A stretch of 64,000 bases of DNA from [Clostridium] symbiosum (GTDB taxonomy: Bacteria; Bacillota; Clostridia; Lachnospirales; Lachnospiraceae), in the NCBI GenBank assembly GCA_036419695.1, contig CP143946.1:1510001-1574000 (forward strand). The letters run 5' to 3'. Positions within the stretch are counted from its first letter, which is position 1; each line of letters opens with the position of its first letter. The position numbers were made by a program, and so were the translations under genes. Below the pieces are notes generated by a model. The model made no database searches. It was not told where the DNA came from and saw only the letters and a program-made list of their open reading frames with translations. Shown here one piece after another: positions 1-7,982 of this stretch.

Positions 1-40
1 GGTATACTCTGAATAATAGATGCAGGAAGGAATGGTAGTC

Positions 41-781
41 ATGGATTTTGAACGATTGTTGAAGAAGAAAGAGCTTTACCAGCAGGGAAAAGAATACATT
101 CCACAGATAACCGTTGCCAGCTATGAGCAGGCATTCGAGATAGAGTATACCCACAACTCCACCGCCATTGAGGGTAATACACTGACCTTAATTGAGACTA
201 AGCTGGTGCTGGAGGATGGAATCTCCGTCGGCGGGAAGCAGCTGCGGGAGATTTATGAGCAGGTGAATCACCAGAAGGCATTCCGATACGTGAAGGACTG
301 TATCACGAACGGCCTGGCTCTGGATGAGAAGATTGTGAAGGAGCTTCACGCCCTGCTGATAAGTAATATCATAATTGGCGGAGTTTACCGGAATGTGGAT
401 GTTTATATTTCCGGTGCTAAACACACGCCTCCTTCTCCCAATGAAATGTACCGGCAGGTGAAGAATTTTTATGCCGAATTGGGATGGAGGGGGGATGTGT
501 TGAATGCAATTGAACTGGCGGCGTGGACCCATGCGGAGTTTGTAAAAATCCATCCGTACCCGGATGGCAACGGCCGCATCTCCCGGCTGATCATGAATTA
601 TCAGCTGATGGCAAAGGGATTTCTGCCGATTTCCATCGCCAAGGAGAACCGCCTGGATTACTTTAATACCCTGGAAGCCTATGCGGTGGAGGGGAATCTG
701 TCCCCATTTGCCGATATGATAGCAGAACTGGAGGAACAGCAGCTGGAACGTTATATCGGTATGATTGAGCAGGGGAAATAG
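41..781 (+). CDS. Fic-domain protein (class II, self-inhibited AMP-transferase type)
   Basis: A 246-residue Fic family protein. The core motif HPYPDGNGRISR lies at about residues 171-182 and carries the catalytic His, the anion-binding Gly-Asn-Gly and the final Arg. An N-terminal inhibitory motif STAIEG lies at about residues 40-45, with the Glu expected to block productive ATP binding. This arrangement, with the helix before the Fic core, is class II. Fic enzymes usually transfer AMP from ATP to a hydroxyl side chain of a target protein; the target here is unknown. ATG 41 is preferred over ATG 20 because AGGAAGG lies about 10 bases before it. No antitoxin partner is adjacent, consistent with internal inhibition. 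Confidence 0.9.
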   Translation: MDFERLLKKKELYQQGKEYIPQITVASYEQAFEIEYTHNSTAIEGNTLTLIETKLVLEDGISVGGKQLREIYEQVNHQKAFRYVKDCITNGLALDEKIVKELHALLISNIIIGGVYRNVDVYISGAKHTPPSPNEMYRQVKNFYAELGWRGDVLNAIELAAWTHAEFVKIHPYPDGNGRISRLIMNYQLMAKGFLPISIAKENRLDYFNTLEAYAVEGNLSPFADMIAELEEQQLERYIGMIEQGK

Positions 782-913
782 TTGGGGCAGGAACTGTAAA
801 TGTAGATAAGAGGAAGAAAACAGGTGTCGGGGAATGATGGATTGCCAGATGGAGATGCTTTTGGAAAAGCCAGGCTTTGTGATTGATTTTTCCCGCAGTA
901 TTGTTAAAACGAG

Positions 914-936
914 CAACAAATTAGAAGTTGTGGAGG
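914..936 (+). repeat. Cassette-boundary repeat, right half-site (copy R1)
   Basis: The segment CAACAAATTAGAAGTTGTGG followed by AGG matches the right half of the intergenic repeat seen fully at 3125, 29696, 30441 and 48615. It ends in the ribosome binding site of the DUF1989 gene that starts at 945. Confidence 0.6.
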
Positions 937-944
937 CGAATACA

Positions 945-1523
945 GTGAGTAAAGAGTATGTTATCCCAGCCTGTTCTGGAATGAAAATTGATATTAAGCA
1001 AGGTCAAAGTATTACAGTTATTGATATTGAAGGCGGTCAAGTGGTGGATTTTTTTGCCGAAGTGACCGGAAATGTAAAAGAGTTTCTCTCAACCGGAGTG
1101 ACGATTGACTGTAACGAGTCTCTAAAACTAAATGTTGGCAGTATTATTTATACCAATTTATATCATCCCATGATGAAGGTACTTTCTGACGATGTGGGAG
1201 AACACGATTTGCTTCATCCATGCTGTCGACCGGAAATGTATGATTTCTTTTATCATAACGGCGAAGGACACCCGAACTGCTTTGATAATATCAATAAGGC
1301 GCTTGAAGAACAACGCGCCATTATTACACCTGTCAACTTATTCATGCACACGAAAATTAACGCTGATGGCAGTATTTTAGTGGAAGAACCGCTCTCCAAA
1401 GCAGGAGATAAAATTACATTGAAAGCTCTAATGGATCTTACATTGGGAGTTGCCGCTTGTAGTGTTTCCGAAAGTAAATGTAATAGTGGAAAATGTTCCC
1501 CAATTAAAATTGTTGTTGATTAG
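945..1523 (+). CDS. DUF1989 (urea carboxylase-associated) family protein, copy 1
   Basis: A 192-residue DUF1989 protein, a family often linked to urea amidolyase and amino-acid or nitrogen metabolism; the reaction is not known to me. Visible features are the N-terminal IPACSG, an IEGGQVVDFFAE segment, and the Cys/His-rich stretch GEHDLLHPCCRPEMYDFF, which may bind metal. The GTG start at 945 follows GGAGG with 8-base spacing and gives exactly the same length and N-terminus (MSKEY) as the second copy at 53942. The two proteins differ at roughly one residue in six by eye. An in-frame extension upstream to 834 exists but has no homology to the paralogue and overlaps the boundary repeat. Confidence 0.85.
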   Translation: MSKEYVIPACSGMKIDIKQGQSITVIDIEGGQVVDFFAEVTGNVKEFLSTGVTIDCNESLKLNVGSIIYTNLYHPMMKVLSDDVGEHDLLHPCCRPEMYDFFYHNGEGHPNCFDNINKALEEQRAIITPVNLFMHTKINADGSILVEEPLSKAGDKITLKALMDLTLGVAACSVSESKCNSGKCSPIKIVVD

Positions 1524-1525
1524 AG

Positions 1526-1538
1526 CAAATTGGAATTT
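1526..1538 (+). repeat. Cassette-boundary repeat, short half-site (R2)
   Basis: CAAATTGGAATTT directly follows the DUF1989 stop codon and matches the core of the right half of the boundary repeat. Unlike other copies it is not next to a start codon; the ArsR gene starts 104 bases later behind its own promoter. Confidence 0.4.
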
Positions 1539-1579
1539 ATTTACATAATGTCATAAACTACTTGAAGTTTATTTTAGCA

Positions 1580-1608
1580 TTGACTTAAATAAAAAACAGT
1601 CATATAAT
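1580..1608 (+). promoter_or_regulatory. SigmaA-type promoter of the arsR-chromate transporter operon
   Basis: TTGACT at 1580-1585 and TATAAT at 1603-1608 are separated by 17 bases. Transcription would start near 1615, about 27 bases before the ArsR start. A regulator of the operon probably acts at or near this site. Confidence 0.8.
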
Positions 1609-1641
1609 TAAGCCATTACTAAAACAAAAGCAGGTGGCATT

Positions 1642-1968
1642 ATGGATACTGAAAGCATTATGAGAGTTTTAGGTGAACCGATGCGATACCGCATCTGGGC
1701 TTGCCTGCTAGAACGCAAACATTGCGTGCGCTCCCTCTCAAAAAAACTGGGTGTTAGCGAATCTGCAATTTCTCAGCACATGAAAGTCATGCGAGAAGTA
1801 GGATTAGTCTATGGAGAAAAGTACGGTTATCACACACATTATCTGCCGAACCAGGAAGCTGTTGATCAACTCCTTGAATCAGTCCAAAAGATGTGTGAGC
1901 AATCGCATAGATTAGATCGGGATATAACGGTCTGTCAATGTGAGTTTCGGAAGGAGAACGATAAATGA
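1642..1968 (+). CDS. ArsR/SmtB-family winged-helix regulator
   Basis: A 108-residue winged helix-turn-helix repressor. The recognition region runs around residues 34-55 (SKKLGVSESAISQHMKVMREVGLV) and is followed by the wing. Cysteines near residues 21 and 28, and a CQC at the C-terminus, could sense metal, oxyanion or redox state. It is the first gene of an operon whose next two genes encode both halves of a chromate-type transporter and overlap it by 4 bases, so it most likely represses that transporter. The inducer is not shown by sequence. Confidence 0.88.
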   Translation: MDTESIMRVLGEPMRYRIWACLLERKHCVRSLSKKLGVSESAISQHMKVMREVGLVYGEKYGYHTHYLPNQEAVDQLLESVQKMCEQSHRLDRDITVCQCEFRKENDK

Positions 1969-2543
1969 GAATTCTTCCCGAACTGTTTTTGACCTTTGCA
2001 AAAATTGGCGCGTTCACTTTTGGCGGCGGGTATGCCATGATTTCTCTTTTAGATCATGAGTGTATAGAAAAAAAGCAATGGATTACCTCCGATGAGCTTA
2101 TGGATGTGACGGTGGTTGCTGAATCTACACCTGGTCCCATTGCTATAAACTGTGCTACTTATACCGGATATAAGCAAGCAGGGCTTGCTGGAGCTATTGC
2201 TGCAACTGTGGGTATGGTACTGCCGTCATTTCTCGTAATTTTACTCATATCGACATTCTTCGAGAGCTTGCTAAGTTATCCACTTGTTGCAAATGCTTTT
2301 AGGGGAATTCGGATTGCTGTTGCTGTTTTAATTATGCAGGCGGCAGTAAAAATGATAAAAAAGATGCTTAAAAAGACACCTAGCAAATCGGTGAGTATTG
2401 CATTTGTCGCAGCGTTTTTCGTGGTTGCCCTTGTGTTTAATCTGTTAGGCATACATTTCTCAACTATTTATCTGATACTGATTGCGGGAACTGTCAGCTT
2501 TTGTCTATTTACGCTGCCCAATCGGAAAGGGGGCCAGAAATGA
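1965..2543 (+). CDS. Chromate transporter family protein, first half (short-chain ChrA type)
   Basis: A 192-residue membrane protein of the CHR family in its split form, where two short proteins make one transporter. It has the family hallmarks FGGGYAMISLL (about residues 23-33) and STPGPIAINCATYTGY (about residues 54-69). About five hydrophobic segments follow. The start overlaps the ArsR stop and the stop overlaps the next start (ATGA), indicating translational coupling. In characterised members the substrate is chromate or sulfate-like oxyanions; the substrate here is unproven. Confidence 0.88.
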   Translation: MRILPELFLTFAKIGAFTFGGGYAMISLLDHECIEKKQWITSDELMDVTVVAESTPGPIAINCATYTGYKQAGLAGAIAATVGMVLPSFLVILLISTFFESLLSYPLVANAFRGIRIAVAVLIMQAAVKMIKKMLKKTPSKSVSIAFVAAFFVVALVFNLLGIHFSTIYLILIAGTVSFCLFTLPNRKGGQK

Positions 2544-3097
2544 TTTATCTGTCTCTTTTTTGGGAGTTTTTTAAGATAGGGCTGTTCGCTTTTGGTGGTG
2601 CCTACGGAGCAATCCCCCTTATTAAGGAGAGTGTCATAACGCAAGGCTGGCTGAATGAAACAATGTTTGGCAACATGGTGGCACTCAGCGAATCAACGCC
2701 TGGGCCAATCATGGTAAATGCCGCAACATATATCGGGGCTTCTCAAGCGGGCGTTTGTGGCGCGATGGCCGCCACATTAGGTGTGATACTGCCGTCCTTT
2801 GTCATCATTCTATTTGTCACCATGTTCCTGCGGAAATGGCTCAAACATAAAAACGTACAGGTAGTATTAAGAGGAATTAAGCCCTGTTTAATGGGTATTA
2901 TCCTTGCAACTGGTGTTTATATGGCTTTTACCGCTGTGTTTGGCGGAGAGGATAGTATTATCCCCGATTGGTCGGCGCTTGTCATCTTGATTGCTCTCAC
3001 CGCGTTGTCGTTCGTCTACCCTTTGCTAAAAAAGAAAGAGTTCTCACCGATATTGTTGATTGTCATAGCCGCTGCATTTGGCATTGTCATGTTTTGA
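2540..3097 (+). CDS. Chromate transporter family protein, second half
   Basis: A 185-residue partner of the preceding gene, with the same signature repeated: FGGAYGAIPLI near the N-terminus and STPGPIMVNAATYIG about 35 residues later. The two proteins are paralogous and are expected to form a heterodimer in the membrane with opposed topology. ATG 2540 is chosen because it forms the ATGA overlap with the previous stop and follows AAAGGGGG. Third and last gene of the arsR operon. Confidence 0.88.
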   Translation: MIYLSLFWEFFKIGLFAFGGAYGAIPLIKESVITQGWLNETMFGNMVALSESTPGPIMVNAATYIGASQAGVCGAMAATLGVILPSFVIILFVTMFLRKWLKHKNVQVVLRGIKPCLMGIILATGVYMAFTAVFGGEDSIIPDWSALVILIALTALSFVYPLLKKKEFSPILLIVIAAAFGIVMF

Positions 3098-3124
3098 TTA
3101 CGCTATCAGAAAGTGAAAACTCAA

Positions 3125-3172
3125 CTACAAATTCCAGTTTGTCGAGTTGAAAAGATTGGAAATTGAAAGGAG
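3125..3172 (+). repeat. Cassette-boundary repeat, full site (R3)
   Basis: Begins CTACAAATTCCAGTTTGTCG and ends GGAAATTGAAAGGAG. The left half (CAAATTCCAG) is the approximate inverted copy of the right half (ATTGGAAATTG), so the site can fold as a hairpin. It sits between the chromate transporter operon and the tautomerase start. Confidence 0.65.
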
Positions 3173-3179
3173 ATTTGTA

Positions 3180-3389
3180 ATGCCATATATAACAGTCGAA
3201 AGTGGTGTTTTATCAGATGAACAAAAAGAAAAATTAATTAGCCGTTTAACAGAAGTATCATCTGAAATAATGAATGTGCCACAAGAATTTTTCTCAATTA
3301 CGATTAAAGAATTATCAGATAAAAATTTTGGTATTGGTGGAAAAACAATAGACAAAGTAAAGTCTGAGTACATGAAAAAACAAAAATAG
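3180..3389 (+). CDS. 4-oxalocrotonate tautomerase family enzyme
   Basis: A 69-residue protein of the tautomerase superfamily. After Met removal it starts with Pro (MPYITVESG), the catalytic base of the family. The length is typical of the hexameric 4-oxalocrotonate tautomerase group, as is the GIGGKTIDKVK region. Starting at ATG 3180 puts Pro at position 2 and follows AAAGGAG; the longer upstream reading frame would bury the Pro and is rejected. It is a solo gene with no aromatic degradation genes nearby, so its physiological substrate is unclear. Confidence 0.88.
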   Translation: MPYITVESGVLSDEQKEKLISRLTEVSSEIMNVPQEFFSITIKELSDKNFGIGGKTIDKVKSEYMKKQK

Positions 3390-3458
3390 TCCTCAATTTA
3401 CCGAACTGAATAACTCAGTCTGTATATAGGATAAAATGGAATTGGTGGAGGAAAATTG

Positions 3459-3761
3459 ATGAAATTAAGCCAATCATTTAGTGGCGCATTAAGACAGTTT
3501 TCTTATTGGATTGCCAATGGAACCGTAGGTTATCCATTGCTAAAGGGAATCGATTATATTAGTGTTTTTCGTGAAGAACCGTCTCTTTTGGAAACAGCAT
3601 ATGCTATTTTTGCTAATAATATTGAAATGGATCAGGACGGAACTGTTTTAAATGCGAAATATGCTGAACAGCGTGCGGCGCAATATATCAGGGAGTATTG
3701 CGACCCTGCCTATAAAGCAGAACCAAGCTTTGATGGAACCGGTGAATGCGAACTTTATTAA
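3459..3761 (+). CDS. Small DUF7677-like protein
   Basis: A 100-residue soluble protein with an acidic C-terminus. The opening LSQSFSGALRQFSYWIANGT resembles a small family I believe to be DUF7677, whose function is unknown and whose members often occur as solo genes in accessory regions. A TTG lies one codon earlier; ATG 3459 has better spacing from GGTGGAGG. The upstream AATGGAATTGGTGGAGG (3435-3451) may be a degenerate boundary half-site. Family name is from memory and uncertain. Confidence 0.55.
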   Translation: MKLSQSFSGALRQFSYWIANGTVGYPLLKGIDYISVFREEPSLLETAYAIFANNIEMDQDGTVLNAKYAEQRAAQYIREYCDPAYKAEPSFDGTGECELY

Positions 3762-3820
3762 CATGATTCCCTAAATACGATTTTCACAGCTTCCAATGAA
3801 ACAAATAGAGAGAACACCTG

Positions 3821-3849
3821 GCGTCGGAAATAAACTTCCGGCGCTTTTT
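3821..3849 (+). terminator. Rho-independent terminator before the conjugation genes
   Basis: GCGTCGGAA at 3821-3829 pairs with TTCCGGCGC at 3836-3844 (one G-T wobble), followed by five T. It isolates the conjugation block from the solo genes upstream. It lies only about 30 bases before virB4, so it could also attenuate read-through from within an element. Confidence 0.7.
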
Positions 3850-3879
3850 GTATGCCCAAGTTTAGCAGGAGGAGAAACT

Positions 3880-5709
3880 TTGAGAACAAAAAGACAGGAG
3901 ACAATGGAAACACATGGGGAGCCTCGTGTTCAGGAATTCCTGGACATGATTGCCCCATCGGTGATTCAATTCTATACGGATCACTTTATCTGCGGAAATA
4001 CATTCCGCTGTGTCTGGGCGCTTCGGGAATACCCGACCTCTACGGAGGAGCAGGCAATTTTGCAGCACCTTGGCGAGAAGGATGGCGTCACATTAAAGAT
4101 CTACACCCGCCATGTGAATGCGGCGGAGGAACGGAAGATTATCAGCAATGCGACCAGTAAGAACCGGATGAACCAGTCCAATCCCAATGATCTGCAGCAG
4201 ACCGTGCTGGCGGAAAGCAACCTGCAGGATGTGGCGGCCATCGTGGCCCGGACCCACCGGAACCGGGAGCCGCTTCTTCATACAGCGGTCTATCTGGAGC
4301 TTACGGCCCCGGAGTATGACCGGCTGAAGCTGTTGCAGACGGAGGTGCTGACCGAGTTAATCCGGGCGAAGTTAAATGTGGACCGGCTCCTGCTGCGCCA
4401 GCAGCAGGGATTTCAGTCTGTTATGCCCAGCGGCCGCAACGTGTTTAAAGACCAGTTTGAACGGGTACTGCCCGCCAGCAGTGTAGCAAACCTGTATCCG
4501 TTTAACTACAGCGGCAAAACGGATCCTCATGGCTTCTATATCGGCCGCGATAAGTTTGGCAGCAACGTGCTGGTGGATTTCAACCAGAGAGCGGATGACA
4601 AGACCAATGGCTCCATCCTGGTTCTGGGCAACAGCGGACAGGGAAAATCCTACCTGTTAAAGCTGATTCTCTGCAACCTGCGGGAGGCAGGAATGAACGT
4701 GATCTGCCTGGATCCGGAAATGGAGTACGAAGATCTGACGAACAATACGGGCGGCTGTTTCATCGATTTGATGGGCGGCCGTTTTTTAATTAACCCCTTA
4801 GAACCCAAGATGTGGAATGAGGGGGAGGAACAGGGAGACTTAGATGCGCCGGAGGCGTTCCGGATCCGCAGCCGGTTGAGCCAGCACATCAGCTTTTTAA
4901 AGGATTTCTTTGGAACCTATAAGGACTTTTCGGACCGGGAAAAGGATGTGCTGGAGATCATGCTCCAGCGGATGTACGGAAGCTTTGGAATCACCGATGA
5001 TGCCAACTTTCATGAACTGGGGGCAAAGGATTATCCGGTAATGTCAGAGCTGTATGACTTTATTGAGGCGGAATACAAAAGCTATGACAGCAAAAAACGT
5101 CAGCTTTACACGGAGGAGCAGTTGCAGAATATCCTCCTTGGTCTTCACTCCATGTGCAAGGGGCCGGACGCAAAATTCTTTAGCGGACATACCAACATCA
5201 CAGACTCCAGCTTCATTACCTTCGGGGTAAAGGGTGTGCTTCAGGCCAGCCGGAACCTGCGGGATGCCCTGCTGTTCAACACACTTTCTTTTATGAGCAA
5301 CCGGCTGTTGACGGTAGGAAATACGGCGGCGGGGTTGGATGAATTTTACCTGTTTCTTTCCAATCTGACCGCAGTGGAATATACAAGAAACTTCATGAAA
5401 CGTGTGCGTAAGAAAAATTCCTCTGTAATTCTGGCCAGTCAGAACCTGGAGGATTTTAATATTGAGGGGATCCGGGAGTACACGAAGCCGCTGTTTTCCA
5501 TCCCGACCCATCAATTCCTGTTCAACGCCGGCGCGGTGGATGAAAAATTTTATACCGAAACGCTCCAGCTGGAAGCCAGTGAATTTCAGCTGATCCGTTA
5601 TCCGCAGAGAGGAGTATGCCTCTATAAGTGCGGCAATGAGCGGTACAACCTGATGGTTACGGCACCGGAGTATAAAGCAAGATTGTTCGGCAAGGCAGGC
5701 GGGCGATGA
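3880..5709 (+). CDS. VirB4-type conjugation ATPase
   Basis: A 609-residue type IV secretion ATPase of an integrative conjugative element. Walker A GNSGQGKS lies at residues 250-257 and a Walker B-like GLDEF at about 486-489, both in the C-terminal RecA-like domain. The N-terminal domain (MIAPSVIQF...REYPTSTEEQ) is typical of VirB4 from Clostridium elements. VirB4 energises pilus or channel assembly at the membrane. TTG 3880 follows AGGAGG; the frame opens earlier (3796) but that stretch contains the terminator. The genes normally found upstream in such elements (VirB6, PrgI family) are missing, so this is where the element was probably broken. Confidence 0.9.
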   Translation: MRTKRQETMETHGEPRVQEFLDMIAPSVIQFYTDHFICGNTFRCVWALREYPTSTEEQAILQHLGEKDGVTLKIYTRHVNAAEERKIISNATSKNRMNQSNPNDLQQTVLAESNLQDVAAIVARTHRNREPLLHTAVYLELTAPEYDRLKLLQTEVLTELIRAKLNVDRLLLRQQQGFQSVMPSGRNVFKDQFERVLPASSVANLYPFNYSGKTDPHGFYIGRDKFGSNVLVDFNQRADDKTNGSILVLGNSGQGKSYLLKLILCNLREAGMNVICLDPEMEYEDLTNNTGGCFIDLMGGRFLINPLEPKMWNEGEEQGDLDAPEAFRIRSRLSQHISFLKDFFGTYKDFSDREKDVLEIMLQRMYGSFGITDDANFHELGAKDYPVMSELYDFIEAEYKSYDSKKRQLYTEEQLQNILLGLHSMCKGPDAKFFSGHTNITDSSFITFGVKGVLQASRNLRDALLFNTLSFMSNRLLTVGNTAAGLDEFYLFLSNLTAVEYTRNFMKRVRKKNSSVILASQNLEDFNIEGIREYTKPLFSIPTHQFLFNAGAVDEKFYTETLQLEASEFQLIRYPQRGVCLYKCGNERYNLMVTAPEYKARLFGKAGGR

Positions 5710-5752
5710 GAATAGAGACGGAAGGTATCTGATGTAAGGGGAGGTGATTGTT

Positions 5753-6850
5753 TTGGATATGAAGGAGCAGCAGTTTGGAATTGAGATTGAACTGACCGGT
5801 GTGACCAGAAAACATGCAGCAGAAGTGGCAGCTGCCTATTTTGGCACCACCTCCTACTATGAGGGAACCTATTATAATACCTATGTGGCTTTGGACGGTC
5901 AGGGGCGGCAGTGGAAATTCATGAGTGATGCGAGCATTGCTCCGGAGCGGAAAGATGGAAAGCACAAAGTCGGAGCCAGTGATGAGTATAAAACAGAGAT
6001 GGTCAGTCCCATCTGCCACTATGAAGATATCGAGACGATACAGGAGCTGGTGCGGAAGCTGCGGGAGGTCGGAGCAATTGCAAATAAAAGCTGCGGGATC
6101 CATGTGCATATCGACGCGTCCCCCTTTGACGCAAGGACGCTTCGCAACATTACCAATATCATGGCTGCCAAGGAGGATCTGATTTATAAAGCACTTCAGG
6201 TATCGGTGGCCAGGCAGAACCGCTGGTGTAAGCCGGTGGAAGAGCGTTTTCTAAATGAACTGAATGAGAAGAAGCCCAGGACTTTGGCGGAGGTAAGCCG
6301 TATCTGGTATAACGGTTCCAGCCGCCAGCGGGAGCATTATCATGACAGCCGCTACCATTGTCTGAATCTTCACAGTGTGTTCCAGAAGGGGACGGTGGAG
6401 TTCCGCCTGTTTAATGGGACCACCCATGCGGGAAAAATCAAAGCCTATATCCAACTGTGCCTGGCCATCGGAGCTCAGGCACTGAACCAGACCTGCGCCA
6501 GCCGGAGAAAGACCCAGACCACAAACGAGAAGTATACCTTCCGAACCTGGCTTCTGCGGCTGGGATTAAACGGTGATGAGTTTAAGACGGCGCGTACCCA
6601 CCTGCTTAAAAATCTGGACGGTTGTATCGCGTGGCGGGACCCAGCTCAGGCGGAAGCTCAGAAGGAGCGGCTTCGTCTGAAACGGGAGAAGGCGCAGATG
6701 GAGGCAGGAAGCCGGGAAGCAGAGAATCAGGATGCAGAAAATCGGGAAGCAGGGAACCAGGAACCGGGGGCGGAGCATCGGGAAACAGAAGAGACTTATA
6801 TAGAGGCCGAGGCACAGTCCCCGGCTTTTTCAATGACGGCAAGCATGTAA
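5753..6850 (+). CDS. Amidoligase family enzyme (ATP-grasp-like COOH-NH2 ligase)
   Basis: A 365-residue putative amidoligase. Family motifs include FGIEIELTGVTR near the N-terminus, CGIHVHID in the middle and GTVEFRLFNGT in the second half, resembling the glutamine-synthetase/GCS fold. Such enzymes join carboxyl and amine groups and are known to be paired with gamma-glutamylcyclotransferases, exactly as here. Possible roles are peptide tagging or cell-wall modification. The start is TTG 5753 behind GGGGAGGTG. The last 60 residues are a low-complexity, Glu/Ala/Asn-rich repeat tail (REAENQDAENREAGNQ), probably disordered and not part of the fold. Confidence 0.85.
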   Translation: MDMKEQQFGIEIELTGVTRKHAAEVAAAYFGTTSYYEGTYYNTYVALDGQGRQWKFMSDASIAPERKDGKHKVGASDEYKTEMVSPICHYEDIETIQELVRKLREVGAIANKSCGIHVHIDASPFDARTLRNITNIMAAKEDLIYKALQVSVARQNRWCKPVEERFLNELNEKKPRTLAEVSRIWYNGSSRQREHYHDSRYHCLNLHSVFQKGTVEFRLFNGTTHAGKIKAYIQLCLAIGAQALNQTCASRRKTQTTNEKYTFRTWLLRLGLNGDEFKTARTHLLKNLDGCIAWRDPAQAEAQKERLRLKREKAQMEAGSREAENQDAENREAGNQEPGAEHRETEETYIEAEAQSPAFSMTASM

Positions 6851-6862
6851 GGAGAATGAGAT

Positions 6863-7390
6863 ATGGCAAGAAGAACAACGCAGAAGAAAGAACAGAAAAC
6901 TGGAAATGGGAGGCTGTATATGGCCTATGGCAGCAATTTAAATCTCCCCCAGATGGAGAAACGCTGCCCCACTGCGACGGTGGCAGGAACGAGTGAAATC
7001 AAGGGCTATGAGCTTTTGTTCCGCGGTGTGGCAACGGTGGAGCCAAAGGAAGGCGGGAGTGTTCCTGTTCTTTTGTGGAATATAGAGCCATGGGATGAGT
7101 TGGCTCTGGATCGGTATGAGGGCTGGCCGCACCTGTATCGCAAGGAGATGATGGACGTAGAACTGGAGGGAGAGACTGTCTCCGCCATGGTGTATGTGAT
7201 GAATGATGGACGGTCACTGGCAATGCCGTCTGACTTTTATTATGAAGTCATTGAAGATGGATACAAAACAGCTGGATTTGATATAGGAGTGTTAGAGCAG
7301 GCACTGGATCGGACCGAGGAACTTATCTCCCAGGAAGAGGCCCAGTGGCAGCAACGGCACATGGGGGATCTGGGAGGCTTTCGCCTGTAA
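6863..7390 (+). CDS. Gamma-glutamylcyclotransferase family protein
   Basis: A 175-residue GGCT/AIG2-like protein. The substrate-binding motif YGSNL is at residues 22-26 and the probable catalytic Glu is E86 in DRYEGW. It starts 12 bases after the amidoligase stop with a good AAGGAG site, so the two are co-transcribed. GGCTs release 5-oxoproline from gamma-glutamyl amines; next to an amidoligase it may edit or recycle the isopeptide bond that enzyme makes. This pairing is known from comparative genomics but I know of no defined substrate in conjugative elements. Confidence 0.88.
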   Translation: MARRTTQKKEQKTGNGRLYMAYGSNLNLPQMEKRCPTATVAGTSEIKGYELLFRGVATVEPKEGGSVPVLLWNIEPWDELALDRYEGWPHLYRKEMMDVELEGETVSAMVYVMNDGRSLAMPSDFYYEVIEDGYKTAGFDIGVLEQALDRTEELISQEEAQWQQRHMGDLGGFRL

Positions 7391-7408
7391 AACAGAAAAA
7401 AGCTGCGC

Positions 7409-7762
7409 CTATCGCACAGCCTGTTCGTGTTTTTCTGCAATCGTGATTGTTTTCAGATAAGCTCCCAGGAGCTCCTGAAGTTCGGGAATATACTTCTCAT
7501 CCAGACCGGAAAGCATGTCTGTGATGGGACTTAAATCGGTGGCCTGTTCCCTGCCAAACAGAATATAATCAGCGGATAGCCCCAGCACTCTGGCGATTCT
7601 GCCAAGCAGGGCAACGGAGAAGCCTCGTTCACCGCGTTCAATATCGGATAGAAAAGAGTTGGAAATTTCGGATAGTTCGGCCAGTTTTTCTCGGCTGTAG
7701 CCTAACGTCTCGCGCTGGCTGCGAATGCGTGAACCGATCTCCTTCGCATTGTGTTCTGTCAT
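7409..7762 (-). CDS. XRE-family helix-turn-helix repressor
   Basis: A 117-residue Cro/C1-type regulator on the opposite strand to the rest of the conjugation genes. The HTH covers about residues 10-63 (SRIRSQRETLGYSREKLAELSEIS, then FLSDIERG). ATG 7762 follows GGGGTGA; an in-frame ATG at 7780 lacks a site. It is divergent from the NlpC/P60 gene, and an inverted repeat over the promoter between them is a likely operator. Probably controls transfer or its own synthesis. Confidence 0.88.
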   Translation of the reverse strand: MTEHNAKEIGSRIRSQRETLGYSREKLAELSEISNSFLSDIERGERGFSVALLGRIARVLGLSADYILFGREQATDLSPITDMLSGLDEKYIPELQELLGAYLKTITIAEKHEQAVR

Positions 7763-7830
7763 GTGTTCACCCCGTTTCATACGCTATATCAACAGTCTAT
7801 CCTACTTTATTGCGCATATACAGCGTTCTA

Positions 7831-7851
7831 ATCGGTTGAATAATAACCGAT
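7831..7851. promoter_or_regulatory. Likely operator of the XRE repressor
   Basis: Perfect inverted repeat ATCGGTT (7831-7837) and AACCGAT (7845-7851) with a 7-base spacer. It overlaps the -35 box and spacer of the promoter reading toward the NlpC/P60 gene, so binding would block it. Confidence 0.6.
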
Positions 7852-7863
7852 ATAGTGTATAAT
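7836..7863 (+). promoter_or_regulatory. Promoter toward the NlpC/P60 gene
   Basis: TTGAAT at 7836-7841 and TATAAT at 7858-7863, 16-base spacing, about 120 bases before the start codon. The -35 box is inside the inverted repeat. Confidence 0.6.
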
Positions 7864-7982
7864 AAAGAGCAGATATTGTGTTCCATGAAAAGGGGCAGGC
7901 CATTCCTTCCATCACCAATAACGAGAAGCAGAAACTTTGTGCGCGCAGTAAGACAATAAACAAGAGAGGGAGGAGGAGAAAT

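Noticed and set aside
188..919. Long open frame on the minus strand opposite the Fic gene
   Set aside because: It is a shadow of the Fic gene: no ribosome binding site, no family resemblance, and composition rich in His, Leu, Gln and Ile as expected from antisense of a coding region.
6622..6996. Gly/Ser/Arg-rich open frame overlapping the amidoligase tail
   Set aside because: Comes from reading the repetitive Glu/Ala/Asn tail of the amidoligase in another frame; no start site or homology.
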